DNA of 64,000 nucleotides. It comes from Christensenella sp. UBA4263. GTDB lineage: Bacteria > Bacillota > Clostridia > Christensenellales > Aristaeellaceae. Below the pieces are notes generated by a model. It worked only from the letters and a program-made list of their open reading frames with translations, was not told the origin of the DNA and ran no database searches. Below are positions 25,350-33,935 of the stretch, in pieces (within the stretch, counting starts at the first letter, position 1; every line of letters starts with the position of its first letter). The stretch spans positions 9,266-73,265 of the forward strand of contig DGWH01000092.1 in the NCBI GenBank assembly GCA_002395225.1, in the 5' to 3' direction. Made by a program: the position numbers and the translations under genes.

Positions 25350-26645
25350 ATGATAGATCGGTATACAAGCAAGCGCATGTCGGAGCTGTGGAGTCTTGAA
25401 CACAAGTATCAGACATGGCTGGAGGTAGAGCTTCTGGCGACAGAGGCCTGGGCCGTGCTGGGCGCTGTTCCGCAGGAGGATGCGGTGAACATGCGCAGAA
25501 ACGCACGTTTTACCGTTGAGCGGGTCGCTGAAATTGAGGAAAGCACCCGACATGATGTGGTGGCATTTACACGCTGCGTGGCGGAGAGCCTGGGCGGGGA
25601 GAGCAAGTACCTGCACTTCGGGCTGACCAGCACCGACGTGGTGGATACGGCGATGTCCTGCACCGCCGTACAGGCCTGCCGGTATCTGCTGGAGGATATC
25701 CGTGAAATGCGGGAGATTCTGAAAGCACAGGCGATCCGGTATAAACAGACGCCGATCATGGGCCGGACCCACGGCGTGCATGCGGAACCCACCACACTGG
25801 GGCTGAAGTTTGCCCTGTGGTATGAGGATATGGGCCGCAATCTTGACCGGATGGAGCATGCCCTTGAGACCATCCGGGTCGGGAAGATCTCCGGCGCGGT
25901 GGGCACCTATGCCAATGTGGATCCCTTCGTCGAGCAGTACGTCTGCGAGCATCTGGGACTCAAGGCCGCGCCCATCAGCACGCAGGTGCTCCAGCGGGAC
26001 AGGTACGCGGAGTTTTTATCCGCGGTCGCCATTACCGGTTCATGTCTTGAGAAGATCGCCCTTGAAATCCGGAGCCTGCAGCGAACGGAGATCCGTGAGG
26101 TGGAGGAACCGTTCCGCAAAGGGCAGAAAGGCTCCTCCGCCATGCCGCACAAGCGCAACCCGATCAACTGTGAAAAAGTCTGCGGCCTCTCACGGCTCCT
26201 GCGCGGCTATGCCATGACCGCCATGGAAGATGTGGCGCTGTGGCACGAGCGGGATATCAGTCATTCATCGGTTGAACGGATCATCCTGCCGGATGCCACC
26301 TCGCTCCTTGAGCATATGTTCATCACCATGAACCGTATCCTGAAGGACCTGTTTGTGTATCCGGAAAACATGCGCCGTTCCATGAGCATGTCCTATGATC
26401 TCCCGTACTCCCAGCAGGTCCTCCTGACCCTGATCGGCAGCGGAATGCTGCGGGAAACCGCGTATGATCTGGTTCAGAAATGTGCCATGCAGGCGTGGGA
26501 AGGTCAGGTTTCCTTTAAACAGCTGATCCTTGAGAATGAGGAGATCCGGAAGCATCTCTCGCAGGAGCAGATCAATGCGTGTTTTGAGCTCTCGCATCAT
26601 CTGAGGCATGTGGATGAGATCTACCATCGGCTCGGCCTTGAATGA
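25350..26645 (+). CDS. purB: Adenylosuccinate lyase
   Basis: PurB catalyses two steps of purine synthesis, releasing fumarate from SAICAR and from adenylosuccinate. The protein is 431 residues, the usual length. It has the fumarase-superfamily signature GSSAMPHKRNPINCE with the catalytic Ser loop, plus GRTHGVHAEPTT and HFGLTSTDVVDTA. The ATG at 25350 follows AAAGGAG, which is the 3' end of a structured repeat. No other purine gene is adjacent. I see no separate promoter, so transcription may come from galE or from within the repeats. Confidence 0.96.
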   Translation: MIDRYTSKRMSELWSLEHKYQTWLEVELLATEAWAVLGAVPQEDAVNMRRNARFTVERVAEIEESTRHDVVAFTRCVAESLGGESKYLHFGLTSTDVVDTAMSCTAVQACRYLLEDIREMREILKAQAIRYKQTPIMGRTHGVHAEPTTLGLKFALWYEDMGRNLDRMEHALETIRVGKISGAVGTYANVDPFVEQYVCEHLGLKAAPISTQVLQRDRYAEFLSAVAITGSCLEKIALEIRSLQRTEIREVEEPFRKGQKGSSAMPHKRNPINCEKVCGLSRLLRGYAMTAMEDVALWHERDISHSSVERIILPDATSLLEHMFITMNRILKDLFVYPENMRRSMSMSYDLPYSQQVLLTLIGSGMLRETAYDLVQKCAMQAWEGQVSFKQLILENEEIRKHLSQEQINACFELSHHLRHVDEIYHRLGLE

Positions 26646-26719
26646 GCAGACAGCCCTTTTTCATCACCCCGGGAAAACCCGAACAGCCTGGGCAGCGGCC
26701 ATGCAAAAAAAATAACTGT

Positions 26720-26748
26720 TGTTTCTTTTGACATGGTATTATATAATG
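26720..26748 (+). promoter_or_regulatory. Promoter upstream of the receiver-like protein and phoH unit
   Basis: TTGTTT (26720-26725), 17-bp spacer, TATAAT (26743-26748). A TTGACA within the spacer is too close to the -10 to be its -35. Confidence 0.7.
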
Positions 26749-26784
26749 TTTTCTGGATTAGTTTTGCCTGAATCAGGAGGATGT

Positions 26785-27591
26785 ATGTACAGATTACTTC
26801 TTGTGACAGACAAGCCGGATATATGCACGCTTTACAATGAATATCCGGATTGGGAAGCCCAGGGCTTTGAAAAACCAACTGTAATGAAGAATGCCGAAGC
26901 GGGCATTCATCAGTTGACGAATGGGCATTTTGACGTGGTCTCATGGCTTCTGCCCGTCAGTGAAGGAAAGCAGATGGCTTCGTTTATTACCAAGAAGCCG
27001 GACATCATGGGAATTGAAACAATGCGGGATGCCCGGCTGCTTCGGCGGGAGCTGGGAAATGCCCGGCGCGAGCTGGCGACAAGGGATGCCCAGCGGCAGG
27101 TTTCACAGCCGGATGATGTCATGAAAGTCATGAGTTCCCGCTTTTTCTGCGATCTTCTCCGTGGAGACGGATTTACGGAAAAGCAGGTGGATGAAAAACT
27201 GCATACGCTGGGACTGGTGGATATCGATCCGGTCAGGCCCATTGCCATTGCCTCTTTCCGTCTGCCTCAGGGAGATTTCTTTCTGGCCGAGGTCTGGCAG
27301 TATGGCCGGGACCGGCTTGAAAACGCACTTCGGAATATCTTTGAAAACACGGGAGACCGGGACATTTATTGTGTCATGCTCATGATCAACCCGCATCACA
27401 TGCGCATTCTGGCCATTCCGCATAAGGATATTTCAGAAAAAGACGTGTATGCGGAGATGGTTTCGCACCTTGAGGCGTGCAGGACCAATCTTGAACAGTA
27501 TTTTGAATTAACCATGAATATCAGGCGGATGCATGCCTATTCGAGTCTTTATGAGCTGGCGCTGGAGAACCTTCAGAGAACAGCCCATTAA
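26785..27591 (+). CDS. Receiver-like protein of unknown function without DNA-binding output
   Basis: A 268-residue protein starting MYRLLLVTDKPD after AGGAGG. The N-terminal 110 residues resemble a response-regulator receiver fold (a beta strand followed by DKP, later FDVVSWLLPV where the phosphoacceptor Asp would be). The acceptor position is not an Asp, so phosphorylation is unlikely. A short charged helix, probably coiled-coil (residues about 85-110), links to a C-terminal alpha/beta domain. I cannot name that domain; it resembles the sensory module found between receiver and HTH in some YesN-type regulators. It precedes phoH and may be co-transcribed with it. Confidence 0.65.
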   Translation: MYRLLLVTDKPDICTLYNEYPDWEAQGFEKPTVMKNAEAGIHQLTNGHFDVVSWLLPVSEGKQMASFITKKPDIMGIETMRDARLLRRELGNARRELATRDAQRQVSQPDDVMKVMSSRFFCDLLRGDGFTEKQVDEKLHTLGLVDIDPVRPIAIASFRLPQGDFFLAEVWQYGRDRLENALRNIFENTGDRDIYCVMLMINPHHMRILAIPHKDISEKDVYAEMVSHLEACRTNLEQYFELTMNIRRMHAYSSLYELALENLQRTAH

Positions 27592-27624
27592 AACAGCCTG
27601 ATTTCATTTCAAAGGGGTTTGGAT

Positions 27625-28641
27625 GTGAGCGAACAGTTGGAGAATGTGACAAGGCCGGACCTTTTTCAGTCACTCTTCGGCAACGGAGATGAAAACATGC
27701 GCCGCCTTGAGTCACTGATGCATGTTCATATAGAACTCAGAAACGGGACCATTGTCGTTGAGGGCGGGGATGCCGGAATGGTTGACCTGACCAATGAGAT
27801 TATCAACCGCCTGTACCGTCTGGTTCTGGATAAGGAACATGTGGACCCGGCAGTCGTCAGTTATGCCGTACAGCTCGCGGAGAAAGGCGAGCTGGATAAA
27901 ATTGATTCACTGTATAAAGAGGTTGTGGCCAGTACGTTCCGCGGCAGGCCCATCCGCTGCAAAACACTGGGGCAGCTGGCCTATGTCGATGCGGTCAAAA
28001 ATCATACCCTGACCTTTGCCGTCGGGCCTGCCGGAACCGGAAAAACCTATCTGGCCGTGGCCATGGCGGTCAGCGCCCTCAAGGGGAAACAGGTGGAGCG
28101 GATTATTCTGACGCGTCCGGCCGTTGAGGCAGGGGAAAAGCTGGGCTTTCTTCCCGGCGACCTGAATCAGAAAGTCGATCCGTATCTGAGACCGCTGTAT
28201 GATGCCATGTATGACCTTCTGGGCGCGGATACGGCCCAGCGCCTCCAGGAGCGGGGCGTCATTGAGGTGGCACCGCTGGCGTACATGCGCGGCCGCACCC
28301 TTTCGGACGCCTTTATCATCCTGGATGAGGCACAGAATACGACCCGGGAGCAGATGAAGATGTTCCTGACACGCCTGGGATTCCGTTCAAAGGTGATCGT
28401 CACCGGCGACCCTTCGCAGAAGGATCTGGGGTACGGAAAGCAGAGCGGCCTGGATGAGGCGCTCCGGGTTCTAAGGGAGGTAAAGGAAATCGCCATTATG
28501 GAACTGACCGCACATGATGTGGTCCGTCATGAGCTGGTGCAGAAGATCGTCGAAGCGTACAGTGCCTATGCTGCAAAGAAGGAGGCTGAACATGGAAGGA
28601 AAACCGACTTCACCTCAGCTGCTGCAGAATCTGAACCGTAG
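27625..28641 (+). CDS. phoH: PhoH-family ATPase
   Basis: A 338-residue PhoH-like P-loop ATPase. An N-terminal KH-like nucleic-acid-binding region (residues about 30-100) precedes Walker A GPAGTGKTYLA, the Walker B-like FIILDEAQNTT and TGDPSQKDL. The family is associated with RNA metabolism and, by gene order, with YbeY and rRNA maturation. The start is GTG at 27625, seven bases after AAAGGGG; an in-frame TTG two codons earlier is less well spaced. It overlaps the next gene by 50 bp. The sporulation genes yqfC and yqfD, which often precede phoH in spore formers, are not here. Confidence 0.93.
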   Translation: MSEQLENVTRPDLFQSLFGNGDENMRRLESLMHVHIELRNGTIVVEGGDAGMVDLTNEIINRLYRLVLDKEHVDPAVVSYAVQLAEKGELDKIDSLYKEVVASTFRGRPIRCKTLGQLAYVDAVKNHTLTFAVGPAGTGKTYLAVAMAVSALKGKQVERIILTRPAVEAGEKLGFLPGDLNQKVDPYLRPLYDAMYDLLGADTAQRLQERGVIEVAPLAYMRGRTLSDAFIILDEAQNTTREQMKMFLTRLGFRSKVIVTGDPSQKDLGYGKQSGLDEALRVLREVKEIAIMELTAHDVVRHELVQKIVEAYSAYAAKKEAEHGRKTDFTSAAAESEP

Positions 28642-30745
28642 AAGCAAACAGGTCATATTCACCGTTGTTCTGTATCTGATTCTGGTGTTTATCTGCCTGA
28701 TTTCCGTTGTTCCCACACAGTATGACCTCAACGTCGGCGAAGTATCCCCGGTAACCATTACCGCCAGCAAGGATGTGGTGGATGAGCTGACCACGGAGCG
28801 CCGGCGCAAGGCCGCCGCGGATGCCGTTTCACCCGTCTATTATAAGGATGATACGGTCAGCGATACGGTACTGGCAAATATCGAAAAGGTTTTCTCCGAA
28901 CTGCGGTCCGTCCGGGAACTGGGACAGCAGATCCGTTCCTCCTGGACCACCCGGACCGGTACCTTTACCGATGATGACTATGCACAGGCGCAGAAGCTCC
29001 TCAGTGTCATCACGCTTTCCAATTATCAGCTGCAGACGCTGATGCGGACCGATGAATCGGATTTCGAATCCCTTTACCGCAGTCTGACCAGCGCCGCCAG
29101 AACCGCCCTGGTATCCACCATCACGGAGGGACAGCTGGGGGATGCCATCAGCAACATTCAGCAGATTGTGGCATACAATACCCGGACAGACCTGTGGTAT
29201 AATGTCGCCATTCCGATCCTCCGGGGAACCCTTCAGCCGAATATGCTCATCGACCAGCAGGTCACCGAGGAGAACCGGCAGAAGGCACGGGATGCGGTGG
29301 AACCCACGGTCTATAAAAAAGATCAGAACGTGGTCGTCAAAGGGGACCGCGTCACCACGGAAAAGTACGCAGTTCTTGATGCCCTTGGTCTTCTGGCCGG
29401 AAAGAAAACCGATTATTTCCTCTATATCAGCTCATCCGTGCTGATTCTTTCCTTCCTGGCGCTGACCTATCTCTATATTTACCTGTTTATCCCCAAAATC
29501 TTCCAGGATGCCAAAAGTGCGCTGGTCATGGGCATCTCGCTCATTCTGACCCTGGTCCTGTGTATCCTGATGGGAATGTACATTGACCTTTCCACCATGC
29601 CGATGCTGCTGGCCGCCATGCTGGTGGTCAATCTGCTGGGAGCGCGTGAGGCCTATGCGGTCAATTTCCTTCTTTCGCTCATTCTGACTTTTGTCACCAT
29701 GAAGCGCTCGGATTTTGAAACCTCACAGATGCTGGGGGTTCTGCTGGCCAGCACACTGGGCGGCATTCTGGTGATTTTCCTGATGCGCCGGAACAGCACG
29801 CGCATCTTCGTCATCATCGACGGTCTGATCGCCGGCTTCTTCCAGCTGATCCTGCTGGCCTGTGTCCTGACGCTCAGTTCAAGCGATACAAGCGATGTCT
29901 TTGCCCGGTCCATGTGGGTGATCATGGGCGCACTGTTTTCTGCCATTGTCTGTATCGGCCTGCAGTCCGTCTTTGAAAGCCTGTTTAACCTGACCACGCC
30001 CTCCAAGCTGATTGAGCTCTCCAGTCCCAGCCAGCCGCTTCTCAAGCGGCTCATGATTGAGACGCCGGGCACCTATCATCATTCCATGGTCGTTGCCAAT
30101 CTGGCAGAGGCCGCGGCGGAAGCGGTCGGCGCCAATGCGCTTCTTTGCCGGGTAGGCGCGTATTATCATGATATCGGCAAGCTGATCCGTCCCATGTATT
30201 TCAAGGAGAATCAGATGGGGGAAAATCCCCATGATCATACGGATCCGCGGGTGTCAACCGCCATTCTGACCGAGCATACCCTTGACGGGGTTGAACTGGC
30301 GAAAAAGCATCATCTGCCGGAACCCATCATCGACATGATTCGTCAGCATCACGGGGATACGCCGGTCATGTACTTCTATGCCAAGGCGGTCCAGCAGTAC
30401 GGGGAGGAGAATGTCGATATTGCCGAATTCCGCTATGCCGGTCCGAAACCGCAGAGCGCGGAGGCCGGCATCCTCATGATGGCCGACACCGTCGAGGCGG
30501 CGGTCCGCTCCATTCCGGAGCCGACCCATGAGAAGATCTCCCAGATGATCCGCAAGCTGATCCGCGGAAAGATGGAAGATGGCCAGCTGGATGACTGTCC
30601 GCTGACCTTCAGGGATATCGGCCGGATCACCTTTGCCTTTGAGACCGTCCTCCAGGGCGTGTTCCATGAACGTATTGAATATCCGGACCTGAACAAGATC
30701 CGCGAAAGATCGCGCAAAAAGAAACAACAGATGGTGCAGAAATGA
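28592..30745 (+). CDS. pgpH: PgpH/YqfF-type membrane HD phosphohydrolase (probable c-di-AMP phosphodiesterase)
   Basis: A 717-residue protein with the 7TM-HD architecture: a membrane segment near residue 25-45, an extracellular 7TMR-HDED domain to about residue 270, seven transmembrane helices (about 285-480), and a cytoplasmic HD domain. The HD domain shows YHHSMVVANLAE, GAYYHDIGKL and IRQHHGDTP as metal ligands. Characterised relatives (PgpH in Listeria) hydrolyse cyclic di-AMP. The ATG at 28592 has GAAGGAGG upstream and overlaps phoH. The last four bases overlap ybeY. Confidence 0.93.
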   Translation: MEGKPTSPQLLQNLNRRSKQVIFTVVLYLILVFICLISVVPTQYDLNVGEVSPVTITASKDVVDELTTERRRKAAADAVSPVYYKDDTVSDTVLANIEKVFSELRSVRELGQQIRSSWTTRTGTFTDDDYAQAQKLLSVITLSNYQLQTLMRTDESDFESLYRSLTSAARTALVSTITEGQLGDAISNIQQIVAYNTRTDLWYNVAIPILRGTLQPNMLIDQQVTEENRQKARDAVEPTVYKKDQNVVVKGDRVTTEKYAVLDALGLLAGKKTDYFLYISSSVLILSFLALTYLYIYLFIPKIFQDAKSALVMGISLILTLVLCILMGMYIDLSTMPMLLAAMLVVNLLGAREAYAVNFLLSLILTFVTMKRSDFETSQMLGVLLASTLGGILVIFLMRRNSTRIFVIIDGLIAGFFQLILLACVLTLSSSDTSDVFARSMWVIMGALFSAIVCIGLQSVFESLFNLTTPSKLIELSSPSQPLLKRLMIETPGTYHHSMVVANLAEAAAEAVGANALLCRVGAYYHDIGKLIRPMYFKENQMGENPHDHTDPRVSTAILTEHTLDGVELAKKHHLPEPIIDMIRQHHGDTPVMYFYAKAVQQYGEENVDIAEFRYAGPKPQSAEAGILMMADTVEAAVRSIPEPTHEKISQMIRKLIRGKMEDGQLDDCPLTFRDIGRITFAFETVLQGVFHERIEYPDLNKIRERSRKKKQQMVQK

Positions 30746-31641
30746 TCATTCTTGAAATTGAGGACAGCCGGCACTTTCTCCGGGCGGAGGATGAGGAACT
30801 GATGCGGCGGTGTGCGGAGTCCGCGCTTGCCGTCGAGGGCCTGGCCCTGCCGGTAGTGGTATACTGCCGGATCACGGATGACCGGGAGATTCAGGTGATA
30901 AACCGGGAACAGCGGGAAACAGACCGTTCCACCGATGTTCTTTCCTTCCCGAGCGTTGCCTATCCCGCGGGACAGACCGCCCGGAATGCCCGGGCGCTGC
31001 TTGAGGCAGAGTATGATCCGGAGATGAACGCCTTCTTTCTGGGGGACATCATTCTTTCCCATGAACATGTGGTAGCGCAGGCACAGGAATACGGACATTC
31101 CCTCAGCCGGGAAACCGGCTATCTGCTGACCCATGCCATGTTTCATCTGATGGGATATGACCACATGAACGACCATGACCGGATGGTCATGCGTGCCCAT
31201 GAAAAGGCTGCCATGAATGCAGTCGGTCTTTTTCGAGAGGAGGAAAACAGATTGACAGATGAGGAACTGATCACGCTGGCCTATGAAGCGCGTGAATTTG
31301 CCTATGCTCCTTATTCGGAATACAAAGTCGGGGCAGCGCTGCTGTGTGAGGATGGCCGCGTGTTCAAAGGCTGCAATATCGAGAATGCAGCCTATCCGAA
31401 TACCTACTGTGCCGAGCGCACGGCACTGGTCAAGGCAGTCAGCGAGGGGGCCAGGAAGTTTACCAAGCTGGCGATTACCGGCAGCGGTTCGACGCCCTAT
31501 CCCTGCGGGGCATGCCGTCAGTCCCTGTATGAATTTGCGCCGGACCTGGAAATCCTGATTGCCTGGGATGGAAATGTCATCCATACCTCTCTGCCGGAAC
31601 TGCTGCCGAACGGCTTTGGCCCCTCATCACTTGGAAAGTAA
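30742..31641 (+). CDS. ybeY-cdd: YbeY endoribonuclease joined in frame to cytidine deaminase
   Basis: One open frame of 299 codons covers two usually separate proteins. Residues 1-170 are YbeY, the metal-dependent RNase for 16S rRNA 3' maturation, with THAMFHLMGYDH. Residues 171-299 are a complete cytidine deaminase with CAERTA and PCGACRQ zinc-site motifs. At the junction GAGAGGAGG (31235-31243) lies eight bases before TTG at 31252, in frame, at the exact point where a free-standing deaminase would begin. So the product may be a fusion, or two proteins may be made with the second started internally. Starts inside the pgpH stop (ATGA) and is followed by era. Confidence 0.92.
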   Translation: MIILEIEDSRHFLRAEDEELMRRCAESALAVEGLALPVVVYCRITDDREIQVINREQRETDRSTDVLSFPSVAYPAGQTARNARALLEAEYDPEMNAFFLGDIILSHEHVVAQAQEYGHSLSRETGYLLTHAMFHLMGYDHMNDHDRMVMRAHEKAAMNAVGLFREEENRLTDEELITLAYEAREFAYAPYSEYKVGAALLCEDGRVFKGCNIENAAYPNTYCAERTALVKAVSEGARKFTKLAITGSGSTPYPCGACRQSLYEFAPDLEILIAWDGNVIHTSLPELLPNGFGPSSLGK

Positions 31642-31658
31642 GAAAGGAACTGTCATAA

Positions 31659-32549
31659 ATGGATAAGGACGGGAAGTTTTATTCCGGATTTGCTGCGATT
31701 GTCGGCCGGCCGAATGTGGGCAAATCAACGCTCATGAATGCCATGGTCGGCGAAAAGGTGGCCATCGTATCCAGTAAGCCGCAGACGACCAGAAACCGGA
31801 TTATGGGCGTTTCCACCGGTGAAAACTGGCAGCTCGTCTTTCTGGATACCCCCGGGATGCATGAACCCAGAACCAAACTGGGGGAATACATGGTCAAAAG
31901 CATCCACGATGCCATGGAGGGAATTGACGTTCTCATCGTCGTTCTGGCCATCAATGAGATCGGAAAACAGGACCGGGCTATTGTCGAACAGATGTGCGCA
32001 ACAAACGTGCCGAAAGTTCTGGTGCTGAACAAGACGGATACGGTCCCTGAAAATGTGATCTTTGAGCGCCTCAAGGAATTTGCCGACGCCGGATATGACG
32101 CAGTCATCCCGGTCAGCGCCGAGGGCGGACAGGGCATGGGCGAGCTCCGGCATTCGCTGGTAAAGCTGCTGCCGGAAGGGCCCAAATACTTCCCGGAGGA
32201 TATGATGACCGACCAGCCGGAGCGGCTGATCTGCGGGGAAATCATCCGTGAAAAAGCGCTTCTGCATCTTCGCGACGAAGTGCCTCACGGTATTGGCGTC
32301 GAGATGATGCGCATTGAGGCCGTCAGTGATCATCTGACGGAGATTCATGCCACCCTGTACTGTGAGCGGAGCAGCCATAAAGGCATCATCATCGGAAAAC
32401 AGGGAAGCATGCTCAAGCTCATCGGCCAGGAAGCCAGGCAGGATATCGAAAAGCTGCTGGGGACGAAAGTCAACCTGCAGCTCTGGGTAAAGGTCCGGGA
32501 GGACTGGCGCAACAAGCCCTCGGATCTGCACACCCTGGGTTACGAATAA
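31659..32549 (+). CDS. era: GTPase Era
   Basis: Era binds the 3' end of 16S rRNA and is needed for 30S assembly. The protein has 296 residues with Walker A GRPNVGKSTLMN, switch II DTPGMHEP, NKTD for guanine specificity, and a C-terminal KH domain with GIIIGKQGSMLK. AAGAAAGGAA precedes the ATG. It is the last gene of the phoH-era run and ends at a strong bidirectional terminator. Confidence 0.97.
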   Translation: MDKDGKFYSGFAAIVGRPNVGKSTLMNAMVGEKVAIVSSKPQTTRNRIMGVSTGENWQLVFLDTPGMHEPRTKLGEYMVKSIHDAMEGIDVLIVVLAINEIGKQDRAIVEQMCATNVPKVLVLNKTDTVPENVIFERLKEFADAGYDAVIPVSAEGGQGMGELRHSLVKLLPEGPKYFPEDMMTDQPERLICGEIIREKALLHLRDEVPHGIGVEMMRIEAVSDHLTEIHATLYCERSSHKGIIIGKQGSMLKLIGQEARQDIEKLLGTKVNLQLWVKVREDWRNKPSDLHTLGYE

Positions 32550-32557
32550 ACGCAGAC

Positions 32558-32593
32558 AAAATGAACTGCCCTCAGGCGAGGGCAGTTCATTTT
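32558..32593. terminator. Bidirectional terminator between era and the convergent activase genes
   Basis: AAAATGAACTGCCCTC (32558-32573) is exactly complementary to 32578-32593 with an AGGC loop: a 16-bp perfect stem with A and T runs at both sides, serving both strands. It overlaps the last two bases of the minus-strand gene. Confidence 0.9.
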
Positions 32594-33935
32594 ATGTATG
32601 CGATTTTTTCGTTCGGTTGTCCCAGGCACGCTGTGCCTCGGCCATCAGCTCATCCTGTGCAATCAGGGCGTCCTGCTGCTGCTTTTTCGCTTCCTGATCA
32701 TGCGCCACGGCCAGCATCAGGCGAATCCGGTTCTCCTGATTGACCTTTGTGGCGGAGAGATCATAGTCAATGGGCACAATGTTGATTCCGGGATGAACCT
32801 CGGTCAGGCGCCGGATCATGCCCTTGCCGTTGATGTGATTGGGGAGACAGCCAAAGGGCTGGGTACAGACGATGTTCTCATAGCCGTTTTCCGCCAGTTC
32901 CAGCATCTCCGCGGTCAGCAGCCATCCTTCGCCCATCTTGGAGCCGTATCCGATGACCCCTTTGACCAGGGACTTGATATGACTGTACCGGGTGGGCGGG
33001 ACAAACCGGTCATGTCCTTTGAACGCCTCGATCAGGATGCGTTCCATCCGCTGACAGTACCGGAGGAACAGCTTGCAGAAAATGAGCTTGAAAACGTTGC
33101 CGCCATACAGATGGATATCCTCAATCCGGTTGTCGATTTTGAAGAGGATGAATCCCATAATGCCCGGCAGCATGTACTCACAGTCCTGTTTTCTCAGGAA
33201 CTCCTCCAGGCCGTTATTGCCAAGCGAGGAGTATTTTACGTAGATTTCACCGACAATGCCCACCTTCGTCTTCGGCTCACGGCTGCGCTCAATGGCATCA
33301 AACTCGTTGACGATCTGCCGGAGATTTTCACGCATCTCCCTGTATCCGAGGCCTTTGCCCACGTTAAACTGCTCAATGAGACGCTCATTCCATGTCTCCA
33401 CCAGTTTATCCGTCTGGCCTTTCTGGTATTCATACGGCCGGGTCTGATTGGAGGCACACATGATGCAGTCCCCGTAGATCAGCGAGGCAATGAGCTGACG
33501 CAGAAGGGGAATGGTCAGCTTAAATCCGGAGGCGTGTTCAAGGCCGGAAAGGTTGGCAGAAATGACGGGAATATAGTCAAGACCGGCTTTCCGGAGCGCC
33601 TTCCGCAAAAGGAAAATATAGTTGCTGGCACGGCAGCCGCCGCCGGTCTGGGTAATGATCAGGGCAGTTTTGTGCAGATCATATTCGCCGGAATGCAGGG
33701 CATCCAGGAACTGCCCGATGACCAGCAGCGCCGGAACACAGGTATCATTGTGGACGTATTTCAGTCCCTCTGCCATGACATTCGGCCCGTGGTTTTTGAG
33801 CACAACGGCATTGTACCCGTTCAGCCGCAGCACCTTTTCAATCAGGGAAAAATGGAATTCCAGCATATTGGGGACCAGAATGGTATAGCCCTGGTCCCGC
33901 ATTTCCTTTGTAAATTCTACATGTTGTATGTCCAC
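32592..33935 (-). CDS. 2-hydroxyacyl-CoA dehydratase-related protein, C-terminal partner of the activase gene
   Basis: A 447-residue protein matching the C-terminal portion of the large (about 1400-residue) CoA-activase/2-hydroxyacyl-CoA dehydratase-like proteins of Clostridia. Recognisable segments are KNHGPNVMAEGLKYVHND, TQTGGGCRASNY, and CTQPFGCLPNHINGKGM. Conserved cysteines there suggest an Fe-S cluster. It starts with GTG at 33935, immediately after the stop of the upstream gene (TGAGTG) and seven bases after AAGGAGG, so the two are translationally coupled. The physiological role of this family is not established. The C-terminus is charged and Gln/Lys-rich. Confidence 0.85.
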   Translation of the reverse strand: MDIQHVEFTKEMRDQGYTILVPNMLEFHFSLIEKVLRLNGYNAVVLKNHGPNVMAEGLKYVHNDTCVPALLVIGQFLDALHSGEYDLHKTALIITQTGGGCRASNYIFLLRKALRKAGLDYIPVISANLSGLEHASGFKLTIPLLRQLIASLIYGDCIMCASNQTRPYEYQKGQTDKLVETWNERLIEQFNVGKGLGYREMRENLRQIVNEFDAIERSREPKTKVGIVGEIYVKYSSLGNNGLEEFLRKQDCEYMLPGIMGFILFKIDNRIEDIHLYGGNVFKLIFCKLFLRYCQRMERILIEAFKGHDRFVPPTRYSHIKSLVKGVIGYGSKMGEGWLLTAEMLELAENGYENIVCTQPFGCLPNHINGKGMIRRLTEVHPGINIVPIDYDLSATKVNQENRIRLMLAVAHDQEAKKQQQDALIAQDELMAEAQRAWDNRTKKSHT

